Shown here piece after piece: positions 15,769 through 23,832 of a DNA stretch of 64,000 nt (the stretch's first letter is position 1; each line of letters begins with the position of its first letter). The notes under the pieces were generated by a model. It was given only the letters and a program-made list of their open reading frames with translations, ran no database searches and was not told where the DNA came from. The stretch is taken from the NCBI GenBank assembly GCA_035652335.1, contig DASRDZ010000092.1, positions 1 to 64,000 on the forward strand. Direction: 5' to 3'. The stretch comes from DASRDZ01 sp035652335 (GTDB lineage Bacteria > Chloroflexota > Dormibacteria > Aeolococcales > Aeolococcaceae). The translations under genes were made by a program, and so were the position numbers.

Positions 15769-16668
15769 TCAGTAGGGGCTTGGACAGGTTGTCCCCACAC
15801 TCTCACAGCTTCCGATCCCCGGCGGAACGGGCGTCGGAATGTTGATCGGGGCAAGCCCAGGAATGTCCAGCGTGCCGACGGGTGCACCGTCCGTGCCGAC
15901 CCAGGCGCCCGATGGTACTGGAATCGTCTCACACGGCCCAATGCAGACCGGGATGCCAGCCGTGACAACGTCACCCGATGCGGCACTAGGGGTCACACCC
16001 GCGCCCGCCTCAGACTCAAATTGCTGCTGGATCACGCCGTCGATGTAGAGGGTTCCGGCGGGCACGACACCGAGCCCAGTTTCGCTGGCTTGGCAGCAAC
16101 CGCCGAGGCCGACACTGTCGACCACCAGGCCGGTAGCTCCGATCGTGGGCTCGAGACTCGTGCTCGCAGTACAGGACGAACCAGCTGGATTGGTCAGAGG
16201 GCTGCCGATGCAGACCGAGAAGGGAACCGTCGTCGTGAGAGTCCCGCCTGCGACTCCGCTTGGTGTGAAAGAAGCGGTCGGGAACAAGCCGCAGTTGATG
16301 GTCAACTGTTGTGCGTTGGCGTCATTCGGGCACCACACGTACGGATACTGGCCGTTCGTCAAGCCGACCTCGAACATACCGCCGGTCGTCTCGGGACCCG
16401 TATATCCGTATGGAGTGTCCGAGTAGCACAGGGTGACGTACGAGTTGGGGCCGTACCCCTGATGCCCGATTGCCCCGAGGCCTGGCGATGCGAACTGAAC
16501 ACCGAGGGTGATGGGACTGGTCATGATGGGAATGTCGTCGGCGTTGTCCTCGCAGACCTGCGACCAGCCAGATCCAGCGAGGACGTGGGTGGGTGCGGCG
16601 ACCCCTAGTGCTGCCGCGGCGACGCCGCCTGCCGCTGTGATCATGAGTAGGCGCCTTTTCAGATGCAC
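15769..16668 (-). CDS. Exported Cys-rich protein, unknown
   Basis: The protein has 299 residues from a GTG at 16668 with GAGGAT about 6 nt upstream. An in-frame extension to 16941 has no ribosome site and looks non-coding. The signal peptide (LKRRLLMITAAGGVAAAALG) is followed by a domain rich in Gly, Pro, Thr and paired Cys, including GLGGCCQASE. It reads like a repetitive beta-rich surface protein; no family is recognised. It is the first gene of the operon that continues with the metalloprotease and the Ig-like protein. Confidence 0.65.
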   Translation of the reverse strand: MHLKRRLLMITAAGGVAAAALGVAAPTHVLAGSGWSQVCEDNADDIPIMTSPITLGVQFASPGLGAIGHQGYGPNSYVTLCYSDTPYGYTGPETTGGMFEVGLTNGQYPYVWCPNDANAQQLTINCGLFPTASFTPSGVAGGTLTTTVPFSVCIGSPLTNPAGSSCTASTSLEPTIGATGLVVDSVGLGGCCQASETGLGVVPAGTLYIDGVIQQQFESEAGAGVTPSAASGDVVTAGIPVCIGPCETIPVPSGAWVGTDGAPVGTLDIPGLAPINIPTPVPPGIGSCESVGTTCPSPY

Positions 16669-16968
16669 TGTGGCATCCTCCGTTCCTGAATGGTTGACGC
16701 CTGACCCCGGGTCAACGTTTCCAAGCGAGGGTCCGGGGTACAGGCCGATCAGTCGTTCGGCGCTGGGGCGGCCTGGGCCGCCCTGGCGCTTCCCCTCGTG
16801 CGGCCACGCTGGGCCGCTCCCCTTCCCTATCGCATAGGCGCCCTCCCGCCGGGGCCCGCGCTGGCGATAGCGCCGGCCCGCCCAGATTCTCGTCCCAGAG
16901 TGCAAAGTCGCCGCACTCGTAAGGGTGAACGGAGAAAGCACCGGGAACCTTCGCGCATCGAGGCGGCG
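16669..16968. other. Intergenic region upstream of the secreted-protein operon
   Basis: Three hundred bases lie between the operon start and the small gene at 16969. No other gene is supportable here; the operon promoter should lie within this stretch, but I see no clear -35/-10 pair. Confidence 0.4.
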
Positions 16969-17208
16969 CTACTCGCCACCGAGCGCTCTGAGAGCCCTCT
17001 CGGTGGAGCCGGCGAGCACCTCACAGAGGCTCCAGATACTCTCAAGCTTGGTCCGCTCATCAGACGACAACCAAGTGGGCGGGGCGTTGAGCAGCTCGCC
17101 CAGGCTGTCCCGTGCCGCGGTGGCGGCGTCCCGCAGTCCCTGAACATCGACCCGCGCCTGCCGAGCAAGCGCCTCCCCGGGATCGTTCGGCGGCTGCTGC
17201 TCTGCCAT
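16969..17208 (-). CDS. Small acidic helical protein, unknown
   Basis: The protein has 79 residues and starts with ATG preceded by GGAAGG at about 7 nt. It is helical, lacks a signal peptide or membrane segment, and carries a leucine-spaced C-terminal helix (SLCEVLAGSTERALRALGGE). No family is recognised. It sits between the secreted-protein operon and the second sigma fusion, on the same strand as the operon. A cytoplasmic partner or anti-sigma role is possible but unsupported. Confidence 0.55.
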   Translation of the reverse strand: MAEQQPPNDPGEALARQARVDVQGLRDAATAARDSLGELLNAPPTWLSSDERTKLESIWSLCEVLAGSTERALRALGGE

Positions 17209-17757
17209 CGCGCACCTTCCTGTCGGAGTTGGTTCCTCACTTCCTCACGGACACCGCGCAACTTCCTGACGGGCATCCCTGGAGGCACCGCCGCCACGGC
17301 CGCGACGTCCTGCGTCGCTGGACCGCACCCGCGCTCTTCCTGCCCAATCCCGGAACGAACCCGCCGAAGCCTCATCCACTGTCCTTCCGCGAACCGCTGC
17401 ACGTTCCGTGCAGCAACGATCCGATGGACCGGCTACCCGCCGATCCCGCCTTGCTGGGTCAGACTGAGCCTGATCTAAGCGGTCGCCAGGGTGTGCACCC
17501 TGGCGACCTCCGCCCTGGAAGGGAAGTCATGGCTGCGTTCCTCCGGAAGCGCGAAGGGCTGATGTAGCGCCCTCGCCACTACCGGGGGATGGCACCTCGA
17601 TTCCGTTCCTGTAGACGAACCATACCGGAGCGCCCGCCCGAAAAGCAAGGATCAGTGTCAAGATCGTCTACACGGAACAGCTTGCCCGGTTGCGTCACTG
17701 GCCTTCCCCCGGCCGCATGGCGCAAAATCTGAGCTTTCTAGGGGGAAGGAAGGGTCG
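17209..17757. other. Regulatory intergenic region before sigma-propeller paralogue 2
   Basis: In these 549 bases I see no convincing gene. It contains a long perfect inverted repeat at 17481-17508 and ends with the strong ribosome site of the sigma gene. Frames crossing it have no ribosome site or family resemblance. Confidence 0.4.
17481..17508. repeat. Perfect 13-bp inverted repeat
   Basis: GGTCGCCAGGGTG and CACCCTGGCGACC flank a 2-nt centre, making a near-continuous palindrome. In RNA it would form a strong hairpin; in DNA it could be a dimeric regulator site. It lies 250 bp upstream of the sigma-propeller gene and is not followed by a T-run. Confidence 0.5.
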
Positions 17758-19728
17758 ATGACGGGCAACGGGGAGGACCTCACCGGGAGCCAGGGGGCTC
17801 AGCGGCGAATCGTGGGTCGCCTGCCCAAGATCACCGTCACCTCCCGCGCCGAGCTGGCAGACGTGCTGCGACGGTGGCGGTGGCTCTTGGCGAAGCGCGC
17901 GACGGTCTACCTCGGCGACACGCCCGCTGCCCGAGAAGCGGTCCAGAGCACGGTCGCCCGACTTCTCGAGGTCGACCGTGCCGCCTATCCACCACACGTC
18001 CTGCGCTGGGCGCTCCAGACGCTCCGCAACGAATGCCGTGCCATTCGCACACGGCTCGACCGTAAGGCGCGGCGAGCGCGGCAGGTCCAGGAACACGGAG
18101 GACCAGTCGACCCCGTGCTGGGCGCCCTGGTCGGGGTGACGGGGGCTGCTCTCTCCGGCCTCCAAGAAAGTGACAAGCAGTTGATCTTCCTTGCGGCCGA
18201 GGGACTGCATCCCTCGGACATCGCAGCCTTGCTCGATGAGTCCGTGAAGACGATCAGCATGCGGCTCTACCGAGCCAGACTTCGGGCCAAGGAGGAGCGG
18301 GAACGGCTCCGACGGGAGGACCATCACGGCGACACAGCTCGGTCGCTGCTTCTTCCCTTGGCCCTGGTCGCACGCACCAAGCTGCGCACGGCCGCAGGCC
18401 GTGTCCACCGGCTCCTTGCCCACGCCGTGGGCCCTGGCCCTGGAGCTGGCGTGACACTCGCCGGAGCAACGGCTGCGCAGATCGTTGCCGTGATGATAGC
18501 GGCGCTTGTCCCGGCAACCTCGCCCGGCCCAACATTGCAACGGGTTGATCTGCCGAGGGTTGGGCCGGCGTCCGCTGTGGCAGCACTCCTGCCCGCAGAT
18601 CGCCCCGTGGGGTCTGATGTCGGCCAGCCACGGAACCTCGCGGTAGACGCTGGCAACCGCCGCGTTCTCAGGAGCAGCACACCAGCCGGCCCGTCGGGCG
18701 CGACCGCCGATGCCGCCGCGGTCCTTGTACCAGCAAATGAGACGCCGGAAGATGCACAGCTCAGCTCGGCTGCGGGCGCGGCCAGCCAGAACGCGCCTCC
18801 CGCGATCGTGGCACTCGGCGTGGGTCACGCGTGTTCCTGCACCGTGCTGTTCCGTTCGCTGGATGGAGGTGGCTCGTGGGAAGCAGCGCCCGTTCCTGCG
18901 CCACCCGACGCCGTACAGGTCGCTCTGCCGCCCCAGTACCCGCAAGACCCGCGGATCTTCCTCGGGAGCGATGCAACGTCTGGCGTGGCTGACTACATCG
19001 TGCCGCAGTTCGGTCGTCCGGCTGTCCCCCTCCCAACCGGGCCCGGTCGCCTCGCGCTCGCGCGGCAGTTCGACACCGGCGATTCGCAGCTCTTCGTTGC
19101 GGGTCGGGCAGCCGTTTTGGTTGCGACCCTTCGCCGCTCGGTCGCAGTGTCCGTGGACACGGTCATCGCGTACCCACCAACGGGCGCAGTGGCCAGCATC
19201 GCCACGGCTGGGGCGGCCCCCGCCGCGGTGTTGATCCTCGCGCCGCTCGGCAGCGTGTTCCCGAAAAGCTCCGCGTCGATCGACCTAACGTCAGAGCCCG
19301 CGGTGATTGCCTGTTCCGGGGTGCCGACGAGCTGCGCCTGGCAGGGCGGGGCGCCGTCAGGCGCAGTCACTCTGGCCACGTCACCCACCGGCCCGCAAAC
19401 GGCGACCTCCTCGTCATCAACGGTCGCATTGTCGAGCGACGACGGCCGCACATTCACGTCGGTACCCGCACCTCTGCATGCTGAATTGAGCGGTCCGTTC
19501 GCAATCATCGGCGGGCAGGCGTGGGCCACGCTCACGTTCGGAGACGCGGCCACGGTTGCGTGGACCACAGTCGCCGGGTGGCACGACGTGGCGGCTTCCG
19601 ATCCGGCGCTACATCGCACGCGGTGGCTGTTTGCCATGCCCGGTGATCGCTTGCTTGTACTCCTCACGGGAGGAGGCCTGCGCTGCACCGTTGACGGCGG
19701 CACGTCGTGGCACCCTCGGTGTCCTTGA
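17758..19728 (+). CDS. Sigma-like / transmembrane / Asp-box propeller fusion, paralogue 2
   Basis: The protein has 656 residues; ATG at 17758 follows GGAAGGAAGG. The N-terminal 100 residues are helical with weak similarity to sigma region 2. Residues 137-180 form a region 4-like helix-turn-helix (LHPSDIAALLDESVKTISMR). A hydrophobic segment at about 232-253 is followed by a long linker and a propeller-like exterior with Asp-box turns SLDGGGSW, SSDDGRTF and TVDGGTSW. Shared features with the gene at 12171 include Cys-pair plus RSxDxG, and LPPxYPxDPxI, so the two are paralogues. Region 2 is degenerate, so promoter melting by this protein alone is uncertain. It is probably co-transcribed with the next gene (17-bp gap). 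Confidence 0.78.
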   Translation: MTGNGEDLTGSQGAQRRIVGRLPKITVTSRAELADVLRRWRWLLAKRATVYLGDTPAAREAVQSTVARLLEVDRAAYPPHVLRWALQTLRNECRAIRTRLDRKARRARQVQEHGGPVDPVLGALVGVTGAALSGLQESDKQLIFLAAEGLHPSDIAALLDESVKTISMRLYRARLRAKEERERLRREDHHGDTARSLLLPLALVARTKLRTAAGRVHRLLAHAVGPGPGAGVTLAGATAAQIVAVMIAALVPATSPGPTLQRVDLPRVGPASAVAALLPADRPVGSDVGQPRNLAVDAGNRRVLRSSTPAGPSGATADAAAVLVPANETPEDAQLSSAAGAASQNAPPAIVALGVGHACSCTVLFRSLDGGGSWEAAPVPAPPDAVQVALPPQYPQDPRIFLGSDATSGVADYIVPQFGRPAVPLPTGPGRLALARQFDTGDSQLFVAGRAAVLVATLRRSVAVSVDTVIAYPPTGAVASIATAGAAPAAVLILAPLGSVFPKSSASIDLTSEPAVIACSGVPTSCAWQGGAPSGAVTLATSPTGPQTATSSSSTVALSSDDGRTFTSVPAPLHAELSGPFAIIGGQAWATLTFGDAATVAWTTVAGWHDVAASDPALHRTRWLFAMPGDRLLVLLTGGGLRCTVDGGTSWHPRCP

Positions 19729-19745
19729 ACGACTGAGGAACGGAG

Positions 19746-20387
19746 ATGCGACAACGACCACGCGCACTGTTCCTTGGAATCTCCAGCGTGCTTGTGACGG
19801 CCTTCACGCTGTTGATGGCAGCTCCCAGTTCCGCCGCGGCCGGCACCACGGCGGTAGGGGCGTTCGTAGCAATGGTGGATTTGCCGACGTATCCATGTTC
19901 AGGCGGCGGCTGCGGCGGCTCGCTGACGGGAGTGTTCAGCGGAACTGTCACGGGAACGGACCCGAATAGCTGCACCACCACGCCCCCAATCCACTGCAAC
20001 ACCTACACCATCACCTGGCCGGACCCGACCCAGCCTCTTCCCGCGTCCAACTTGAGCGGCTCGTTCACGTACACCGAAGGTTGCCCCTTGGCGCAGGGCG
20101 GGTCAGCGGGTGGAACTTTCACGATCAGCGGCGGCTTGGTCGATGACAACGGGACGGTCGCGCACGACGGCACCTTGACGGGTCAATTCGGCGAGGCGCG
20201 AACCGCGGTCGTCCTGACCGTGACGCTAGGGACCACCGCAGCAACCGGCAACGGACACACGTTGGGCACGCAGCAGCTACCCGTTGGGGTCGGTGCCGGG
20301 GCGTTCGTCCCCTTTGGTGTCGCGACCTGTGCCAACACCCCGCCAGGCACCGCGGAGGTAGCGGGGACGGCGTTCGTCCCCGAGTAG
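19746..20387 (+). CDS. Secreted Gly/Thr-rich protein, unknown
   Basis: This 213-residue protein has a clear signal peptide (LFLGISSVLVTAFTLLMAAP, cleavage after SSAAA). The mature protein is beta-rich with repeats of GT-type strands and several Cys, including CSGGGCGGS. A GGTFTISGG-like core suggests a beta-sandwich. It is encoded 17 bp after sigma-propeller paralogue 2, on the same strand, so it may be its partner or target. No family is recognised. Confidence 0.65.
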   Translation: MRQRPRALFLGISSVLVTAFTLLMAAPSSAAAGTTAVGAFVAMVDLPTYPCSGGGCGGSLTGVFSGTVTGTDPNSCTTTPPIHCNTYTITWPDPTQPLPASNLSGSFTYTEGCPLAQGGSAGGTFTISGGLVDDNGTVAHDGTLTGQFGEARTAVVLTVTLGTTAATGNGHTLGTQQLPVGVGAGAFVPFGVATCANTPPGTAEVAGTAFVPE

Positions 20388-20428
20388 AAGTCGGCTCGTT
20401 CCCGGCCGGTAGTCCGTCGGGCTTCATG

Positions 20429-20456
20429 GGGCGCCCTGCTCCGTGGCAGGGCGCCC
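20429..20456. terminator. Bidirectional terminator hairpin
   Basis: GGGCGCCCTGC (20429-20439) and GCAGGGCGCCC (20446-20456) form a perfect 11-bp stem with a 6-nt loop. It sits between two convergent genes, 42 bp after the stop at 20387 and 6 bp beyond the stop at 20462, as expected for a shared terminator. Confidence 0.7.
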
Positions 20457-20461
20457 AGCCA

Positions 20462-21304
20462 TCAGCAGTCCCCCACTGTATAGGCGCTCCGTCCTCCGCC
20501 GGAGTCGACGTTCCACTCCACCATGTTCGGTGCGGGACCAGCGCCGAAATCAGCAAACGACGTCCCGGTCACGGCGGTCATGACGGACCCGAGGCCAGGA
20601 TCGCCCGCCACCCTCAGCGGCACGTCGATCTCGGCGTATCCGTCCGTGCCCGTCACCACGGTGCCGGTCACCTGGGTTTGCAGTTGGTACGGCTGTCCGA
20701 AGGCGCCCGTCGCCACACTGAACGACTCGGAACCGCCCTGTAGGTAGGTTGCCCACGCTGAGTAGTCGGTTCCAGCGTAGGACCACGTCGTCCGCCAAGA
20801 GAGCCCGTCGGCGCCGGTCTGGAACTGCTCGTCAAGATCGGTGACATAGATCCGCATCACCAGCGTCGCGCCGTTGAGACTCATCGTTTCCTTGACCAGC
20901 TCGGTCGAAGGTGTCATCGGCACCGGGTTGGCAACCGCGACGGGTTGGCCGACGATAGTGCCCCCGCTGAACGGCGGCTGGTCATGCGGAGGAAGGCTCC
21001 ATACCGTGCAGGTCGCGCTGTGAGGTGCCGGGGCAGCCGACGGGCTGGCGGCGGCCGTCGAAGGTGTCTCGTGGAGCAATACCGGAACTGCTGCTGCTGT
21101 GTGCTGCACCGCCCCTTCGGCAGGGCGCTCAGACTCCAGCTGCTCCGCCCCCACCGACGTGGCGGCCACGCCGACGCGTGCCGCCGTCGGGGTCGACGTC
21201 ATGCCACTCTGTTCGTGGATCGCCGATATACGGATGGTGGCGGTGGCGGTCACAACCAGTGCGACGATCAGCGCCAAGCCTTCTCGCTCGATGGTTCCCT
21301 TCAT
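20462..21304 (-). CDS. Exported beta-rich protein, unknown
   Basis: The protein has 280 residues from ATG 21304, with AGGAG about 8 nt upstream; an upstream in-frame extension is not supported. A short N-terminus and hydrophobic segment (LALIVALVVTATATIRISAI) anchor or export it. A Ser/Ala/Pro-rich stretch leads to a C-terminal domain of about 165 residues with many Trp, Tyr and Ser, including SWRTTWSYAGTDYSAWATYL, and a final Cys. The composition suggests an extracellular beta-sandwich. It is the fifth exported protein of the element; function unknown. Confidence 0.62.
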   Translation of the reverse strand: MKGTIEREGLALIVALVVTATATIRISAIHEQSGMTSTPTAARVGVAATSVGAEQLESERPAEGAVQHTAAAVPVLLHETPSTAAASPSAAPAPHSATCTVWSLPPHDQPPFSGGTIVGQPVAVANPVPMTPSTELVKETMSLNGATLVMRIYVTDLDEQFQTGADGLSWRTTWSYAGTDYSAWATYLQGGSESFSVATGAFGQPYQLQTQVTGTVVTGTDGYAEIDVPLRVAGDPGLGSVMTAVTGTSFADFGAGPAPNMVEWNVDSGGGRSAYTVGDC

Positions 21305-21706
21305 TTTGTGGCTCCTATGGGTTCCGCGAAAGCGGTGCGCTCCTCTCGGTCGTTTACGCTGACGCGTAGCGTCACCCGGCCTCGTCCGGTCCTGCGTCAA
21401 CCTCTTGAAAGAGGCATTCATGAAGAGACACGCTCGATCCGTCGAAGCCCTGACAAACTTCTTTGCCCGAAGAGGCGCCATCGCACGGCTGTGCGTACCG
21501 TGTGCCGACTGATGGGGAATGGAAGGAGACGAGCGCTGAGAGATGGGAAAGGCGGGAGCGGGAGACCGGGAGGATACGGGAGGCTATCGGGGTGCTGAAG
21601 ATCGGCCAGGGACGTCCGCCAGCGGTTGGATTGGGCTGCTGAGGAGTAGCGGGCGAGCCCTACGCGACCGCAGCCACGCGCACCTGGCCGCTTCGGCGGT
21701 CCTACC
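21305..21706. other. Intergenic region with operator-like palindrome
   Basis: These 402 bases contain the promoter side of the exported gene at 20462, a small CCTCTT/AAGAGG-type hairpin near 21400 and otherwise nothing supportable. The decayed transposase begins at 21707. Confidence 0.35.
21360..21374 (-). promoter_or_regulatory. Operator-like palindrome upstream of an exported-protein gene
   Basis: TGACGC and GCGTCA are separated by GTA, 56 bp upstream of the ATG at 21304. The site is a good candidate for a dimeric regulator, but no regulator is assigned. Confidence 0.35.
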
Positions 21707-21925
21707 TCAGGCGATCTGGGCGTCCAGCCTGGCGATGCGGATGATGTTGTAGACCGCACCGGCCATTAGGAACCAGGCCCGGTTGCGCCGGCGTCCGAGG
21801 TAGCGCAGCTTGCGACCACCCGCCACCGTCTTGAGCCACCCGGAGGGCTCCTCGATGCGCTTGCGGATGCGCTGGCTGACCAGATGCCCTGATGTCGCGT
21901 CGTCCGGCCATCGCCGTACCGTCAA
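21707..21925 (-). pseudogene. C-terminal remnant of an IS5-family transposase
   Basis: The 72-residue frame contains SQRIRKRIEEPSGWLKTVAG, then RRNRAWFLMAGAVYNIIRIA. The RIRKRIEE...GW(L/M)KT segment is the end of the DDE domain of IS5-family transposases, where the final Glu of the catalytic triad lies in RIEE. The N-terminal two thirds of the protein, the other catalytic Asp residues and both terminal inverted repeats are missing. Confidence 0.7.
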
Positions 21926-22260
21926 GCGCGTCTACGTGGTGACGGGCGGGTGGCAGACCGACCACGAGTCCGCGTACGTCGGCGTGTCCCGCGCGCGGGA
22001 CACGCCTCGTTCATCTTCGCGGACTTCTCGTCACTCGACGTCGAGCCCGGTGACCGCCGGGCGGCGCTGACCGAGCTGGCCGAGCGCTGCACCGCGAGTC
22101 GTCCCCCGGTGGCCGCGCACACCTTGCTCGACCGGTCGCCGGACGACCGTCGGGACGAGTTGGTCACCCTGCACCGCGATGCCCAGCGCGAGCCCGAGGC
22201 TGCGCCTGGCAGACGCCGGGAGATCGTTCTCGAGGGGCGCGCTACGTCGAAGCCACCTCG
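21926..22260 (+). pseudogene. MobF (TraA/TrwC-type) relaxase 3' remnant, frameshifted
   Basis: The frame first reads VKRVYVVTGGWQTDHESAYV then GVSRARDT, then must shift near 22000 to continue SFIFADFSSLDVEPGDRRAA then LTELAERC. The two parts together resemble the helicase-like C-terminus of actinobacterial MobF relaxases, in which (E)SAYVxxSRAR is a helicase motif VI-like sequence. The 5' part is lost at the IS5 remnant. It implies the element once had a conjugal transfer gene. Confidence 0.55.
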
Positions 22261-22297
22261 CCCTCGTCACTCGCGAGAGCGTACCGGCATCAGCGAC

Positions 22298-22534
22298 ATG
22301 GTCGCGTCGCCGGACAGTCACCCTGGTTCGGCTCCGGCCGCAGACGATGACCGCCACCGCCTCCTCATCACCGTGCCCGAGGTTGCCCGTGCCCCGCACA
22401 TCGGCCGCCGGCAGGCGTGGGAGCTGGTCTGGCGCGGCGAACTCCCTGTCGTTCGCTTCGGCCGGCCGGTTCGCGTCGCGCGCCCCGTTCTGGAGCGCTT
22501 CGTGATGGAGCGGAGCGCGCCCTACCGCGCCTGA
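22298..22534 (+). CDS. Excisionase / AlpA-type DNA-binding protein
   Basis: This 78-residue protein starts at ATG 22298. It has a MerR/excisionase-like helix-turn-helix: LITVPEVARAPHIGRRQAWE, LVWRGELPVVRFGRPVRV. The VPEVA...GELPVVRFGR(x)VRV pattern is typical of excisionases and AlpA-like regulators that assist integrase in excision. Its 3' end overlaps the convergent integrase gene by 13 bp. The start could lie further upstream in the same frame, but that region belongs to the relaxase remnant. Confidence 0.72.
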   Translation: MVASPDSHPGSAPAADDDRHRLLITVPEVARAPHIGRRQAWELVWRGELPVVRFGRPVRVARPVLERFVMERSAPYRA

Positions 22535-23724
22535 GGCGTGCCGCGGCTGGACGTCCCCGCCATGAGTCGCGTCATGCGAGCCGCCGCGTCGGCCTTCAAC
22601 GTGTCGAGGACACCCGTGTAGATGTTGGCTGTGGTCGAGATAGTCGAGTGCCCGAGCAACGCAGATACCGTTTTCAGGTCCACGCCCGCAGCAAGCCAGA
22701 GGGTCGCGGCGCCATGCCGGAGATCATGGAAGCGGCGCCGCCGGAGGCCAGCGCTCGCCAGCCGGTCCACGAAGGCCGCACTCACCGCCGTTCGGCTCAA
22801 TGGCTCGCCGGACGGTGTGCAGAACACCAAGTCGCCCCACGACTCGTCCCACTCGCTCGCGGCCAACCGAGCCTCCCGCTGGCGGAGCTTGTGCACCGCG
22901 AGGAGGTCGCGCAACGGCTCGGCGATGGGCACTGCTCTCGCAGAGCGCTTGGTCTTGGTGCTCCAAATCTCGGTGACCCGCTCCACACGCCCGAGGCTCT
23001 GCATCACCAGCAGCTCACCGCGGTCGAGGTCAACGTGATCCCACGTCAGCGCAAGCAGCTCACCCATGCGCAAGCCCGTCCAGAGTGCTGCCGCGACAAG
23101 GGCTTGGAGCGCGTGGCCCTGAAAGGCGTCGATGATCGCCTGCGCCTCCTCCGGCCGCATGGGCTCGACGGTCCGCTCGTTGACGCGTCGAGGCTCGGCG
23201 ATTGCTGCGACGTTGCGGGCCAGCAGCCCGTGCTTGATGGCATCGTTCAGCGCCGTGCGCAACACGGCGCGGGCATAGTTGGCAGAGTGCGGACTCAGCC
23301 CGGTGGCGATCATGGCGGAGGTCATCGCGTTGACGTGCGCAGCCGTCAGGGCGGAGAGACGGTGGTGGCCGATCCGCGGCGAGATGTGCTGCTCGACCAG
23401 GCCGCCGTAGCGAGCGGCCGTCGAGCGCTTCACCTCCGGCCCCACCTGCTCGATCCACCCTCCGAGGTACCGCGCCACGGTGAGCGCGCCTTTCGGTGGC
23501 GCGACGCCGCGGCTCTTGGCGGCCATGGCATCGGTGAGCCTGGCCTCGGCCTCTGCCCGGGTGCTGCCGTAGACGGACACCCAGCGGCGCCCGGCTGGCG
23601 TGCTCGGGTCGAGGTACGAGAACCGGCCCTCCCACAGGCCGGGCCGCCCACCGCTGGCGGCACGCCGTTGCCGTACTCGTGCCCGCGCGGGCTTTGGCTT
23701 CGTCGCGGTGGCCATGCCCGGCAT
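22522..23724 (-). CDS. Tyrosine-type site-specific integrase
   Basis: This 400-residue phage/ICE-type integrase has an N-terminal arm-binding-like domain (about 25-75), a SAM-like core-binding domain (80-170) and a catalytic domain (190-385). Catalytic residues are visible: Arg in WTGLRMGELL (R219), HDLRHG (H333, R336), LGHS (H359) and the nucleophile Tyr in TANIYTG (Y369). It sits just inside the complete tRNA-Ser copy, its promoter overlaps the right arm-type repeats (11-30 bp upstream), and it is oriented away from the tRNA end. All key residues are present, so it should be active. A second Met three residues in is an equally good start. Confidence 0.92.
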   Translation of the reverse strand: MPGMATATKPKPARARVRQRRAASGGRPGLWEGRFSYLDPSTPAGRRWVSVYGSTRAEAEARLTDAMAAKSRGVAPPKGALTVARYLGGWIEQVGPEVKRSTAARYGGLVEQHISPRIGHHRLSALTAAHVNAMTSAMIATGLSPHSANYARAVLRTALNDAIKHGLLARNVAAIAEPRRVNERTVEPMRPEEAQAIIDAFQGHALQALVAAALWTGLRMGELLALTWDHVDLDRGELLVMQSLGRVERVTEIWSTKTKRSARAVPIAEPLRDLLAVHKLRQREARLAASEWDESWGDLVFCTPSGEPLSRTAVSAAFVDRLASAGLRRRRFHDLRHGAATLWLAAGVDLKTVSALLGHSTISTTANIYTGVLDTLKADAAARMTRLMAGTSSRGTPQAR

Positions 23725-23734
23725 GATACTACGA

Positions 23735-23754
23735 GCGTGGGTACGACGTGGGTA
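23735..23754. promoter_or_regulatory. Right integrase arm-type sites / int promoter region
   Basis: GCGTGGGTA at 23735-23743 and ACGTGGGTA at 23746-23754 are direct copies, 11 bp apart, of the repeat found at 12048-12068. They lie just upstream of the integrase start, so integrase binding may also repress its own gene. Confidence 0.65.
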
Positions 23755-23832
23755 CCAGCGCCGCTAGCGGCCCGTCGGAGGCCACTCACGCCACCATCCC
23801 GCCCGCGGGAAAACCTTTATATTGCAAGGGTT

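Noticed and set aside
17112..17567. A 151-codon plus-strand frame in the region upstream of sigma paralogue 2
   Set aside because: Overlaps the small helical gene in antisense, has no ribosome site, and reads as GC-rich noise.
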